Shown piece after piece: positions 37,046 to 45,748 of a stretch of DNA of 64,000 nucleotides. The stretch covers positions 186,001 through 250,000 of the forward strand of contig NZ_ALJL01000016.1 in assembly GCF_000287675.1 (NCBI RefSeq), read 5' to 3'. Every line of letters begins with the position of its first letter. Positions within the stretch are counted from its first letter, which is position 1. The notes below the pieces were generated by a model. That model saw only the letters and a program-made list of their open reading frames with translations, was not told the origin of the DNA and did not search any database. The stretch comes from Lachnoanaerobaculum sp. ICM7 (GTDB lineage Bacteria > Bacillota > Clostridia > Lachnospirales > Lachnospiraceae). Position numbers and translations under genes: made by a program.

Positions 37046-37459
37046 ATGAAATTAAGTGCAAGAAATCAATTCAAAGGAATTGTAAAGAATGTTAATGAAG
37101 GTGCTGTTAACGGCATCGTTACTATTGAAGTAAACGGAGAGGCTGTTTCGGCTACTATTTCAGTTAATGCTATCAAGGAGCTCGGCTTAAAGGATGGAGC
37201 TGCCGCAATCGCTGTTATCAAAGCTACAGAGGTTATGGTTGCTACAGAGCTTCCAAAGATTTCTGCAAGAAACAAGTTCCAAGGTGTTGTAAAGAGCATT
37301 AATGAAGGTGCTGTTAATGACATCGTAGCTATTGAGACAAAGCTTGGTGTAGTTTCAGCCACAATTTCAAAGAATGCTGTAAAAGAGCTTGAACTTGCCG
37401 TAGGTAAAGAAGCTTATGCTGTCATCAAGGCTACTTCAGTAATGGTAGGCATTGAGTAA
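37046..37459 (+). CDS. Two-repeat molybdenum-pterin/molybdate-binding (Mop) protein
   Basis: Start ATG 37046 (MKLSARNQFKG) has GGAGG ten bases before; the ATG at 37025 has none. The 137-residue protein is two tandem Mop/TOBE domains (each begins with S-A-R-N-x-F-x-G-x-V-K and ends with A-V-I-K-A-T-x-V-M-V). Molbindins store molybdate or tungstate, here likely as a hexamer of repeats. No mod transport genes are nearby; it stands alone between terminators. Confidence 0.9.
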   Translation: MKLSARNQFKGIVKNVNEGAVNGIVTIEVNGEAVSATISVNAIKELGLKDGAAAIAVIKATEVMVATELPKISARNKFQGVVKSINEGAVNDIVAIETKLGVVSATISKNAVKELELAVGKEAYAVIKATSVMVGIE

Positions 37460-37465
37460 AATATT

Positions 37466-37516
37466 AAAAAGCCGGCACTTACGATTTTAAGTCGTTAAGT
37501 GTCGGCTGTTTTTATT
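37466..37516. terminator. Bidirectional terminator between the Mop gene and htpG
   Basis: GCCGGCACTTA (37471-37481) pairs with TTAAGTGTCGGC (37495-37506), flanked by an A run on the left and a T run on the right, serving the converging genes. Confidence 0.85.
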
Positions 37517-37519
37517 TTA

Positions 37520-39568
37520 TTATTTTAACTTAAGCATAAGCTCATTGCTTCTTTTTATAAATGCACTCATTCTCTCAGGTGAAAGCGGGCTATGTGATAT
37601 TGAAGCAAGATCATACAACTGTTCACAGATCATATCAAACAACTCTTCATGATTGTTTTCAAGAAGTTCCTTTACAAGCAGATGATTTGCATTGAGAACC
37701 AAAGTCTCACCCTCTCCTCCAAACATTGAAGGATCCATACCCATCATTCCGTACTGCTTCATCATCTCCTGCATTCTTCTGCTCTCTTCGGATATTGTAA
37801 TCACCGATGAAATCTCATCACTCTTTAAAAGCTGTACTGAAACTTTTAATCTGTCATTATGAAGAGCAGTCTTTACCTTTTTTGACAACTCATCATATGA
37901 AGCCTTTGTATCTTCAGCTACCTCCTCACTTCTCATATCATCCGTCATATCGGAATCTATTCTAAGGAATTTTACATCATCTCTTTTCATCTCAAGAGTT
38001 GAGATAAAAGGTACATCAATGCTGTGTGGCAATACTACAGCATCCTTTCCGGCAGACTTAAAGATATTTACATACTGGCTCTGCTCTTTTACATCATTTA
38101 CATAGAATATCTGAGTTTTTTCAACCTCTTTTTTCTCTTCAGAGTTCTCAATATTCTCATCTGCAGAAGTTTCAACCTTATCCTCGGAATTTTTACTTTC
38201 ATCAACAAGCTCGTTTAATGTAAGGTATTTATCATTTATATTTTTAAATAATATATAATCCTCTACCTTTTTACCGAACTTCTCATCTTTAAGATAACCG
38301 TACTTTATAAACGGAGCAATATCATCCCAATATTTCTCATACTTATCTCTCTCTGTCTTGCACATTCCTGAAAGCTTGTCTGCAACTTTCTTTGCAATAT
38401 ACTCTGAGATTTTTCTTACAGAACCGTCATTCTGTAATGCGGATCTTGAAACATTAAGCGGAATATCCGCACTGTCTATTACACCCTTTAACAGTAATAA
38501 GAACTCCGGAATAACCTCTTTTATATTATCTGCTATAAATACCTGATTATTGTAAAGCTTTATAGTTCCCTCTATAGAATCATACTCCGTGTTTATCTTA
38601 GGGAAGTATAAAATTCCTTTCAAGTTAAAAGGATAATCCATATTTAAATGAATCCAGAAGAGCGGTTCCTTATAATCCATAAAGACTTTTCTGTAGAAAT
38701 CGATATATTCTTCATCACTACACTCATTAGGATGCTTAGTCCAAAGCGGATGTATATCATTTATCGCTACAGGACGCTTTTTAATCTTTATCTTTTCCTT
38801 TGCAGGCTCTATTTCAACTTCTTCCTTAGTGCCGTCTTCTTTTTCTTTTTCCTCTGTCTTTGCAGGCTCAATTATAGTCTCTATTACGGTATCGCTCTCT
38901 AAAAGCTCATCCTTTTCTATGATTTCAGTCGCTTCCTCCGCATCTATATCCTTTAAGAATATCTCTACCGGCATAAATGAACAGTACTTGTTAAGTATTT
39001 CTCTTACTCTGAACTCGTTTGCAAATTCATGACAATTATCATTAAGGTATAATGTAATAGCAGTTCCTCTTGAAGCTCTGTTGCCTTCTCCCATCTCAAA
39101 CTCAAGACCGCCGTCACTTACCCAATGTATAGGCTTTGCACCTTCTTTGTATGAAAGAGTATCAATACTTACCTTATCCGCTACCATAAATGCGGAGTAA
39201 AATCCAAGACCGAAATGACCTATTATCTGCTCCTCATTTGTCTTATCCTTATATTTTTCTATAAAATCAACTGCACCTGAAAAGGCAATCTGATTTATAT
39301 ACTTTTCCACCTCTTCTTCAGTCATACCTATACCGTTATCTATAAAACGTATAAGTTTTTGTTTAGGGCTGACTTCCACATTTATCTTATATTCATCTCC
39401 TTCAGGCTTTGTAAACTCTCCTGCAAGGCTTAATTTTTTCAACTTTGTTATAGCATCTGTTGCATTTGAAATCAATTCTCTTACAAATATATCATGATCT
39501 GAATACAACCATTTCTTTATAATCGGAAATATGTTTTCACTGTTTATTGATAAGTTTCCCTTTTTCAT
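37520..39568 (-). CDS. htpG: Molecular chaperone HtpG (Hsp90)
   Basis: The 682-residue Hsp90 has the ATP-lid motifs ELISNATDAITKL, DNGIGMT, and GHFGLGFYSAFMVA, plus the middle-domain motif around LNVSRS. The product is about 50 residues longer than E. coli HtpG. Most of the extra is a charged linker (about residues 207-264) between the N and middle domains, rich in Glu/Lys, plus another acidic insert near residue 475-500. A CIRCE-like palindrome lies upstream of the promoter. Confidence 0.96.
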   Translation of the reverse strand: MKKGNLSINSENIFPIIKKWLYSDHDIFVRELISNATDAITKLKKLSLAGEFTKPEGDEYKINVEVSPKQKLIRFIDNGIGMTEEEVEKYINQIAFSGAVDFIEKYKDKTNEEQIIGHFGLGFYSAFMVADKVSIDTLSYKEGAKPIHWVSDGGLEFEMGEGNRASRGTAITLYLNDNCHEFANEFRVREILNKYCSFMPVEIFLKDIDAEEATEIIEKDELLESDTVIETIIEPAKTEEKEKEDGTKEEVEIEPAKEKIKIKKRPVAINDIHPLWTKHPNECSDEEYIDFYRKVFMDYKEPLFWIHLNMDYPFNLKGILYFPKINTEYDSIEGTIKLYNNQVFIADNIKEVIPEFLLLLKGVIDSADIPLNVSRSALQNDGSVRKISEYIAKKVADKLSGMCKTERDKYEKYWDDIAPFIKYGYLKDEKFGKKVEDYILFKNINDKYLTLNELVDESKNSEDKVETSADENIENSEEKKEVEKTQIFYVNDVKEQSQYVNIFKSAGKDAVVLPHSIDVPFISTLEMKRDDVKFLRIDSDMTDDMRSEEVAEDTKASYDELSKKVKTALHNDRLKVSVQLLKSDEISSVITISEESRRMQEMMKQYGMMGMDPSMFGGEGETLVLNANHLLVKELLENNHEELFDMICEQLYDLASISHSPLSPERMSAFIKRSNELMLKLK

Positions 39569-39620
39569 TTCATCACCTCTCTAATAAATTTGCAAATATA
39601 TTATTTGCTTTGCTATAACT

Positions 39621-39648
39621 ATTATAACCATGAAAATATAAAAGTCAA
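39621..39648 (-). promoter_or_regulatory. Promoter of htpG
   Basis: On the minus strand TTGACT (39643-39648) and TATAAT (39621-39626) stand 16 bases apart, about 50 bases from the htpG ATG. The CIRCE-like palindrome abuts the -35 box. Confidence 0.7.
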
Positions 39649-39655
39649 TAAAAAA

Positions 39656-39682
39656 TTGGCACTCACCTAATATGAGTGCCAA
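39656..39682. promoter_or_regulatory. CIRCE-like inverted repeat (possible HrcA operator) or terminator
   Basis: TTGGCACTC-N9-GAGTGCCAA (arms 39656-39664 and 39674-39682). This matches the HrcA operator CIRCE (TTAGCACTC-N9-GAGTGCTAA) in all but one base per arm, with the change compensated so the palindrome stays perfect. It lies between the hydrogenase stop and the htpG promoter. A run of six T follows on the minus strand, so it could also end the hydrogenase transcript, and it may do both. Confidence 0.65.
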
Positions 39683-39700
39683 CAATCTTTTTTATATGTA

Positions 39701-41224
39701 TTATTTAACCAACTTATCAAGCTCTTTTACAGATTCAGTCTCAATAGCAATACCATGTGTTGCCTTAGCCGCATACTGATTTACCGCACCTTGGGATTTC
39801 TTGATATTCTGCATTGTTCCCGGTCCTGCCACGCAGCCTCCCGGACATGCCATTCCCTCAAGAAGATATCCCGGATACTTTCCTGCTTTAGCCATTGTCA
39901 TCATCTTTTTGCAATCTGCAAGGCCTTCCGCATTCATTACCTTTACTTCTCTGTCAGGATACTGACTCTTAATAACTCCTACAACCGCCTTTGCAACTCC
40001 TCCGGATACCGCAAAGTTTCTTCCGTCTGTAGATGCATCGTTGACACCGTTCGGATCTTCTTCAAGGTTTTCAATATCTATATGTTTTGCATCAAATATT
40101 CCGGCCATCTCTTCAAATGTAAGCACAAAGTCCACTTCACTTCTTACCTCTGTCCACATAGCCTCAAGCTTCTTTGCGGAACATGGTCCGATAAATACCA
40201 CTTTTCCGTCCGGATGCTGTTTCTTTATAAGTCTTGCCGTAAGTGTCATAGGTGTAAGTGCCATTGATATACATTCAGCCTGATCCGGGAACACTTTCTT
40301 TGCCATCAATGACCACGAAGGACAACATGATGTACCCATAAAAGGTAATTTCTCAGGCACTTCATCAAGGAAGTCAAACGCCTCTTGTGTGGCACAAAGA
40401 TCGGCACCGATAGCAACCTCAAATACATCGGCAAATCCGAGCGCTTTCATTGCCGCACGAAGTTTTCCGGGAGTAACCTTAGGACCGAACTGACCTACGA
40501 AAGCAGGAGCAATAGCCGCATATACTCTGTCTCCAGACTGAATAGCTCTTATAGTCTGGAAGATCTGTGATTTATCTGAAATAGCACCGAACGGACAGTT
40601 TACAAGACACTGTCCACATGATACACATTTATCGTAGTCAATATCGGCTTTGCCGTTTTCATCTGAAGATATTGCATCCATACCGCATGAAGCCGCACAA
40701 GGTCTTGTCTGAATAATGATTGCATTATATGCACAAACATTTGCACATCTTCCACATTTGATGCATTTTTCCTGATTAATACTTGAGAATCCGCTCTCTT
40801 TATCTATCTTTACAGCACCTGTAGGACAAACCTCCGAACATGGATGTGCCAGGCATCCCTGGCAACCGTTAGTTACATATACTCTCTTTTCAACACAACC
40901 ATGGCATGCAAATTTAATTATATTGATTAACGGTGGTGTATAATATGTCTCCGCCTTATCCGCAAGTTCTATTCCCTCAGATAAGGGAGCATGATTAGCT
41001 GCACTTCTGTAAGGCAATCCCATAGCAAGTCTGAGTCTTTCACCTACTATAGCTCTTTCCAGGAAAACGTTGTTTCTGAAATTTCCCACTTCACCGGGAA
41101 TAATCTTATAAGGAAGCTCCTCTATTCTTTTATCTACCGGCCACTCTGTGTGATAAGCCATTCTGGCAACTTCTCTAAAGATTCTATGTCTTATTTCCTG
41201 AATTCTTGTTTCAACACCTCTCAC
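39701..41224 (-). CDS. [FeFe]-hydrogenase (group B type), ferredoxin-linked
   Basis: Start is GTG 41224 after a GGAGG site. The 507-residue protein has an N-terminal 4Fe-4S region (CHGCVEKRVYVTNGCQGC, CSEVCPTGA, CIKCGRCANVCA, CVSCGQCLVNCP) and a C-terminal H-cluster domain with the signatures TSCCPSW, FIGPCSAKKLE and EGMACPGGCVAGPG. The L2/L3 wording and the extra cysteine motifs match the group B1/B3 class rather than group A. It should oxidise or form H2 with ferredoxin. No maturases (hydE, hydF, hydG) are in the window. Confidence 0.9.
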   Translation of the reverse strand: MRGVETRIQEIRHRIFREVARMAYHTEWPVDKRIEELPYKIIPGEVGNFRNNVFLERAIVGERLRLAMGLPYRSAANHAPLSEGIELADKAETYYTPPLINIIKFACHGCVEKRVYVTNGCQGCLAHPCSEVCPTGAVKIDKESGFSSINQEKCIKCGRCANVCAYNAIIIQTRPCAASCGMDAISSDENGKADIDYDKCVSCGQCLVNCPFGAISDKSQIFQTIRAIQSGDRVYAAIAPAFVGQFGPKVTPGKLRAAMKALGFADVFEVAIGADLCATQEAFDFLDEVPEKLPFMGTSCCPSWSLMAKKVFPDQAECISMALTPMTLTARLIKKQHPDGKVVFIGPCSAKKLEAMWTEVRSEVDFVLTFEEMAGIFDAKHIDIENLEEDPNGVNDASTDGRNFAVSGGVAKAVVGVIKSQYPDREVKVMNAEGLADCKKMMTMAKAGKYPGYLLEGMACPGGCVAGPGTMQNIKKSQGAVNQYAAKATHGIAIETESVKELDKLVK

Positions 41225-41414
41225 AATTTTCCTCCACTAAAAAAATTTTCCGTTTATAGTGACAATAGTTTCAGTATTTCTAAAACCGTCTTCTATACTG
41301 AGCAATGATATAATACTATATTTAAAAAATAAAATAAAGGCATATTGTTATTTTTTTATCAATTTCTTGTTTTTTATAAGAAACATACAAAATTGCATTA
41401 AAAAAAGCGCAAAA

Positions 41415-41438
41415 ACGGCAGACTGTACAGCCTGCCGT
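41415..41438 (-). terminator. Intrinsic terminator after the Ser-rich surface protein
   Basis: ACGGCAG and CTGCCGT arms around GACTGTACAGC-type stem continuation, followed by a T run on the minus strand, 28 bases past the gene's stop at 41467. Confidence 0.8.
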
Positions 41439-41466
41439 AAAATGTCTTATTTAATTTAACTTAAGA

Positions 41467-42096
41467 TTAGTTCTCTTTCTTCTTTGTTGCAATTACAAAT
41501 GCGCCTGCTACAGTTGAAAGACCGAGTAATGCTGCATAAAGTCCCATTGCTGAAGCATCAGCTGTCTTAGGTACATTTAATTTTCCGCGCTTAGCTGCTG
41601 TCACATCACCCTTAGTAGAAACATTTGTGTTTCCTGCTGCAGGACCTACATTAGTTGCAGGAGCAGATGTGTTTGAAGGTGCAGGACCGTAGTTTGAAGC
41701 AGGAGTATTTGTAGGTACTGTTGTTGCAGTAACAGCTCTTGAACTTCCACTTCTTGATGAGCTGCTTGATGAACCGCCTCTAGATGAACCGCCTCTGCTG
41801 CTTGACGCTGTAGAGTTTGAATAAGTAGCTATAGATGGTGTTGCATTAGATGCTGTTGATCTTACTACAACTGTAGAAGTACCCGGTATAATAATCTTTG
41901 AAGGTGCCTTCTCTCCCTCTATTCCTATAATACGAGTTACGTTTCCCTCATTAATAACCTGTGCACTTGCAGCATCTGCAGGTTTTCCCGGAACAATTAT
42001 CTGTGAAGGTGCGGCAAAAGCAACTATACTACCTGAAACTAAACCTAAAGCCAATGTTAATGATAAAACTGTTTTTTTAATTATTGATAAATGCAT
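41467..42096 (-). CDS. Secreted Ser-rich cell-wall-anchored protein (VPKTA-type sorting signal)
   Basis: The 209-residue product has a signal peptide (residues 1-29, ending AFAAPS), a Ser/Gly/Arg low-complexity stretch (about 100-120) and a Thr/Pro/Asn-rich stalk. The C-terminus shows LNVPKTADAS, a hydrophobic span and KKKEN, the layout of a sortase substrate with VPKTA(D) in place of LPXTG. The gene is monocistronic. Function of the mature protein is unknown. Confidence 0.75.
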   Translation of the reverse strand: MHLSIIKKTVLSLTLALGLVSGSIVAFAAPSQIIVPGKPADAASAQVINEGNVTRIIGIEGEKAPSKIIIPGTSTVVVRSTASNATPSIATYSNSTASSSRGGSSRGGSSSSSSRSGSSRAVTATTVPTNTPASNYGPAPSNTSAPATNVGPAAGNTNVSTKGDVTAAKRGKLNVPKTADASAMGLYAALLGLSTVAGAFVIATKKKEN

Positions 42097-42194
42097 GATA
42101 TGATATCTCCTTTTTCATATAAGTTTCTTGATGAAGCTAATATATAACCTTATGAAAAAATTTTCAAGCACTTTAGTCAATATGTAAAACTATA

Positions 42195-42208
42195 GTAAGA
42201 TTTCTTAC
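42195..42208 (-). promoter_or_regulatory. Palindrome GTAAGA-TT-TCTTAC upstream of the surface protein
   Basis: A perfect 14-base palindrome about 100 bases upstream of the Ser-rich protein start, just past the EF-G-like stop, resembles a response-regulator or repressor site. No regulator is nearby. Confidence 0.35.
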
Positions 42209-42239
42209 AATTGAACATATTTTCTTAATAATATATTTA

Positions 42240-44342
42240 TTACTCTGTATCATTCTCAAGCTTACTTGCTCTTGCTTCCACTTCCTTCTTTTGGATATCT
42301 CCGGGTGTCTGCTCATATCTTGCAAATTCATAGCTGAATACACCCATACCTCCGGTCATTGAACGAAGCTCGGTATTGTATCCGAAAAGTTCCAACATAG
42401 GAACATCGGCTCTTATAAGCTGTTTTCCGTGATTGATTGACTCCATACCGAGAACCCTACCACGTCTCTTGTTAAGATCTCCCATAACATCACCTGTGAA
42501 TTTATCGGGAACTATTACACTTACTGTATAAATAGGCTCCAAGAGTACAGGAGCGGCCTTCATAAATCCGTCCTTGAATGCGATTGTGGCAGCCATCTTA
42601 AATGCCATTTCGGAAGAATCAACAGGGTGATATGAACCGTCCAAAAGTACTGCCTTTACACCTACTACAGGATATGCGGCCAAAGGTCCCTTAACACAAC
42701 ACTCAGCCACTCCTTTTTCAACTGCAGGGAAATAATTCTTAGGTACAGAACCTCCGAAAACAGTCTCTTCAAATACATATGGCTTCTCAAGATCTCCTGA
42801 AGGTTCAAAGCTCATCTTTACATCACCGAACTGACCGTGTCCACCTGATTGCTTCTTATATCTTCCGGCAGCCTCAACCTTTTGTCTGATAGTCTCTTTG
42901 AAAGCTACCTTAGGTCTTGAAAGTTCTATCTTTACTTTATATCTATCTAAAAGTTTGCTAACTACGATTTCAAGTTGTTGATCACCTATTCCGTAAATGA
43001 GAGTCTGTCTGTTTAAAGTATCATTCATATGCTTTAATGTCAAATCTTCTTCCATAAGCTTTGACAGACCTGATGAAAGTTTATCCTCTTCTCCCTTGTT
43101 TACTATCTTATATCTCATACATGTATATGGTGATGAGATTTTTGGTCCATGATAAAGGATAGGTGCATTCTTTAACGCAATAGTATCACCTGTAGTTGTT
43201 ACATTAAGCTTAGCCATAGCGCCGATATCACCGGCAACAAGCTCAGGTACTTCTATAGCGTTCTTTCCTCTGAGTACATAAATCTTTCCGGATTTCTCCT
43301 CTGTTTCCTTACCTACATTGTAGATTGCACTGTCAGGCTTCAGTGTACCTGTACAAATCTTAACTAATGAGTATTTTCCTATGAAAGGATCCACGATTGT
43401 CTTAAATACTCTTGCAGATAATGAAACCTCTTTATTATATTTTGCTGTAAAATGCTCACCGTTGCTTACGTCCACTCCCACACACTCTTTATAATCAGGT
43501 GACGGGAAATACTTTTCAATTGCCATCATAAGTGCCTTAAATCCCTGTGCGTCCACTCCTGAACCCATCATTACAGGCACAATATCTCCGTTGCAAATAT
43601 TTTCTTTGAGTGCTGTTGAAATTTCATCATCGCTGAATTCCTCACCTGAAAGATATCTTTCCATGTATTCTTCGCTTGTCTCGGCAACGGCCTCCATCAA
43701 GGCCTCTCTTGCAATCTTTAAGTTGGCTTCAACATAATCAGGTATCTCACACTCTACATAGTCTGAAAGGTTTGTAAATCTTCTACCCTTCATCTTCACA
43801 ACATTTACAAATCCCACGAACTTTTCATTTTCTCTGATCGGAAGATGGAAAGGTGCAACTTTTCTTCCGAAGCGTGTTTCAAGCTTCAAAAGCAATTCAC
43901 GATAGCTTGCCTTGTCATCGTCCATATTTGTTACAAAGAATATTCTCGGTAAACCGTATTCTTCGCACAACTCCCATGCTTTTACCGTACCCACTTCAAT
44001 TCCGGCCTTGCAATTGACTACAATAATGGCAGCGTCTGCAGCTGATACGGCTTCTTCCACCTCGCCTACAAAGTCGAAATATCCCGGAGTGTCCAAGAGA
44101 TTTATCTTTACACTTCCGGTATCTCCTTCATATTCTACCGGAACTAAAGATGTACTGATGGAAAAACCTCTTTTAATTTCTTCTTTGTCATAGTCGCTGA
44201 TGGTATTTCCGCTTGAAATACTTCCCATCTTTGAAATATTTCCTGCAACAAAGCTCATGGCCTCTGCCACTGTAGTCTTACCCGAGCCTCCATGGCCAAG
44301 CAGTACGACGTTACGAATCTGTTTAGTTTCATAAACCTTCAT
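42240..44342 (-). CDS. Elongation factor G-like GTPase (EF-G paralogue)
   Basis: The 700-residue protein has the EF-G architecture: G1 GHGGSGKTT (16-24), G3 DTPG (84-87), and later domains II-V (ending in the FGYNTELRSMTGGMGVF region). The G4 motif is TNMD (138-141) instead of NKMD, and the effector region is GFSIST. Such paralogues (EF-G-like, FusA2 type) lack a proven role in translocation. It has no rpsL/rpsG/tuf neighbours, supporting a paralogue rather than the main fusA. Confidence 0.9.
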   Translation of the reverse strand: MKVYETKQIRNVVLLGHGGSGKTTVAEAMSFVAGNISKMGSISSGNTISDYDKEEIKRGFSISTSLVPVEYEGDTGSVKINLLDTPGYFDFVGEVEEAVSAADAAIIVVNCKAGIEVGTVKAWELCEEYGLPRIFFVTNMDDDKASYRELLLKLETRFGRKVAPFHLPIRENEKFVGFVNVVKMKGRRFTNLSDYVECEIPDYVEANLKIAREALMEAVAETSEEYMERYLSGEEFSDDEISTALKENICNGDIVPVMMGSGVDAQGFKALMMAIEKYFPSPDYKECVGVDVSNGEHFTAKYNKEVSLSARVFKTIVDPFIGKYSLVKICTGTLKPDSAIYNVGKETEEKSGKIYVLRGKNAIEVPELVAGDIGAMAKLNVTTTGDTIALKNAPILYHGPKISSPYTCMRYKIVNKGEEDKLSSGLSKLMEEDLTLKHMNDTLNRQTLIYGIGDQQLEIVVSKLLDRYKVKIELSRPKVAFKETIRQKVEAAGRYKKQSGGHGQFGDVKMSFEPSGDLEKPYVFEETVFGGSVPKNYFPAVEKGVAECCVKGPLAAYPVVGVKAVLLDGSYHPVDSSEMAFKMAATIAFKDGFMKAAPVLLEPIYTVSVIVPDKFTGDVMGDLNKRRGRVLGMESINHGKQLIRADVPMLELFGYNTELRSMTGGMGVFSYEFARYEQTPGDIQKKEVEARASKLENDTE

Positions 44343-44551
44343 AAGAGTATCCCTCCTTTTTAGTCAATAGACTTTTCTGATAAAGATATTTTACTAAACA
44401 TACGATAAAATTTCAAGTTTTATATTCAATTTAGACAATGTAATTTACACTTTTATTATAGTTAAATCGTAATATATTTTTATAAAGTTTTTGTATAAAT
44501 AGACTGTTTTAGTAAAGATAAATAGTCATAATAAAGCCGTATTACTATGTC

Positions 44552-44569
44552 GCTTTAAATTATTAAAGC
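44552..44569 (+). promoter_or_regulatory. Palindrome upstream of tyrA-aroA
   Basis: GCTTTAA-ATTA-TTAAAGC is a perfect inverted repeat 78 bases before the tyrA start and may be an operator or 5' hairpin. The remaining intergenic stretch (44343-44551) is AT-rich; I see no gene or clear terminator. Confidence 0.35.
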
Positions 44570-44646
44570 AAAAGTAATTGACTAATGACACCAAATGTAC
44601 TAGACTTTTTATATTTAAAATTGACGTAATGTCGGAACGGAGAATT

Positions 44647-45738
44647 ATGCAATACAATAATATGGCTTTTATAGGCTTTGGACTTATAGCGGGATCGATT
44701 GCCAAAGCAATAAGAAAATACAGACCCGAATCAAGAATTTATGCCTATACAAACAACCGTTCCGAGCTGTTAAAAGGTAAAAGCGACGGGATTATAGACA
44801 TTATTCTTGAAGGTATAGACAATACTCTTTCAGACTGTGATATAGTGTTTTTATGTACTCCGGTAGAGTTCAATGATAAATATCTCAAAGATATAAAGCC
44901 TTATATAAGGAAGGATGCGATCATAACGGATGTGGGTTCTACAAAGTCCTCGATTCACAGTCTTGCAAAAGAACTTGAACTTGAGGATGTCTTTATAGGC
45001 GGACATCCTATGGCCGGTTCTGAAAAAACAGGATATGACGCTTCGGATGCACTCCTTTTGGAAAACGCTTATTATATGATCACTCCGTCTTCAAAAATAA
45101 ATGTCGAAAAATTAAAGGTATTTTCAGGAATAATCGAATCAATAAAGGCTATACCCTTTGTAATAGATTATCAAAAGCATGATAAAGTTGTTGCCACTAT
45201 AAGCCATTTACCTCATATTATTGCGGCTACACTTGTAAATCTGGTAAGTGAAAATGACTATGATGACGAAGTAATGAAAAGAGTTGCTGCAGGAGGATTT
45301 AAGGATATTACAAGAATAGCCTCGGCCTCTCCAATCATGTGGGAACAGATATGTATGCTTAATTCCGAGCCTATAAATATGATGCTTCGCAAATATATAG
45401 ATACTTTAGAGGATGTATACTCACATTTGTCTGCCAAGTCAAGTACATATATCAACAATATGTTTGCAAAATCCGGTGAGTATAGAAACTCTCTTGATAC
45501 AAACTCTCAGGGACTTATTATTTCAAAACATGATTTAAGCGTGCATATTCAGGATAAACCCGGAGCAATTTCCGTTATCTCCGCCATCCTGGCCGCAAAT
45601 TCTATAAGTATTAAAAATATCGGTATCAATCACAACAGAGAAAAGGGCGAAGGTGCATTAAATATTTCTTTCTATGATGCCGATTCCTGTGAAATGGCAG
45701 GCAAATTATTGAAGGAATATAATTATAAAATTATTTAA
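44647..45738 (+). CDS. tyrA: Prephenate dehydrogenase with ACT domain
   Basis: The start is ATG 44647 (MQYNNMAFIGFGLIAGS), just after GGAG; the frame opens further upstream without a ribosome site. The 363-residue enzyme makes 4-hydroxyphenylpyruvate from prephenate with NAD(P)+. The GFGLIAGSIAKA nucleotide loop lies at residues 10-21, and motif GGHPMAGSEKTG holds the conserved His. The last 75 residues form an ACT domain (VHIQDKPGAISVISAI), a likely tyrosine-sensing element. aroA follows after ten bases. Confidence 0.92.
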   Translation: MQYNNMAFIGFGLIAGSIAKAIRKYRPESRIYAYTNNRSELLKGKSDGIIDIILEGIDNTLSDCDIVFLCTPVEFNDKYLKDIKPYIRKDAIITDVGSTKSSIHSLAKELELEDVFIGGHPMAGSEKTGYDASDALLLENAYYMITPSSKINVEKLKVFSGIIESIKAIPFVIDYQKHDKVVATISHLPHIIAATLVNLVSENDYDDEVMKRVAAGGFKDITRIASASPIMWEQICMLNSEPINMMLRKYIDTLEDVYSHLSAKSSTYINNMFAKSGEYRNSLDTNSQGLIISKHDLSVHIQDKPGAISVISAILAANSISIKNIGINHNREKGEGALNISFYDADSCEMAGKLLKEYNYKII

Positions 45739-45748
45739 CGGAGGAAAT

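Noticed and set aside
44578-44646. Longer prephenate dehydrogenase starting at 44578
   Set aside because: No ribosome site; the nucleotide-binding domain begins at the ATG at 44647 after GGAG.
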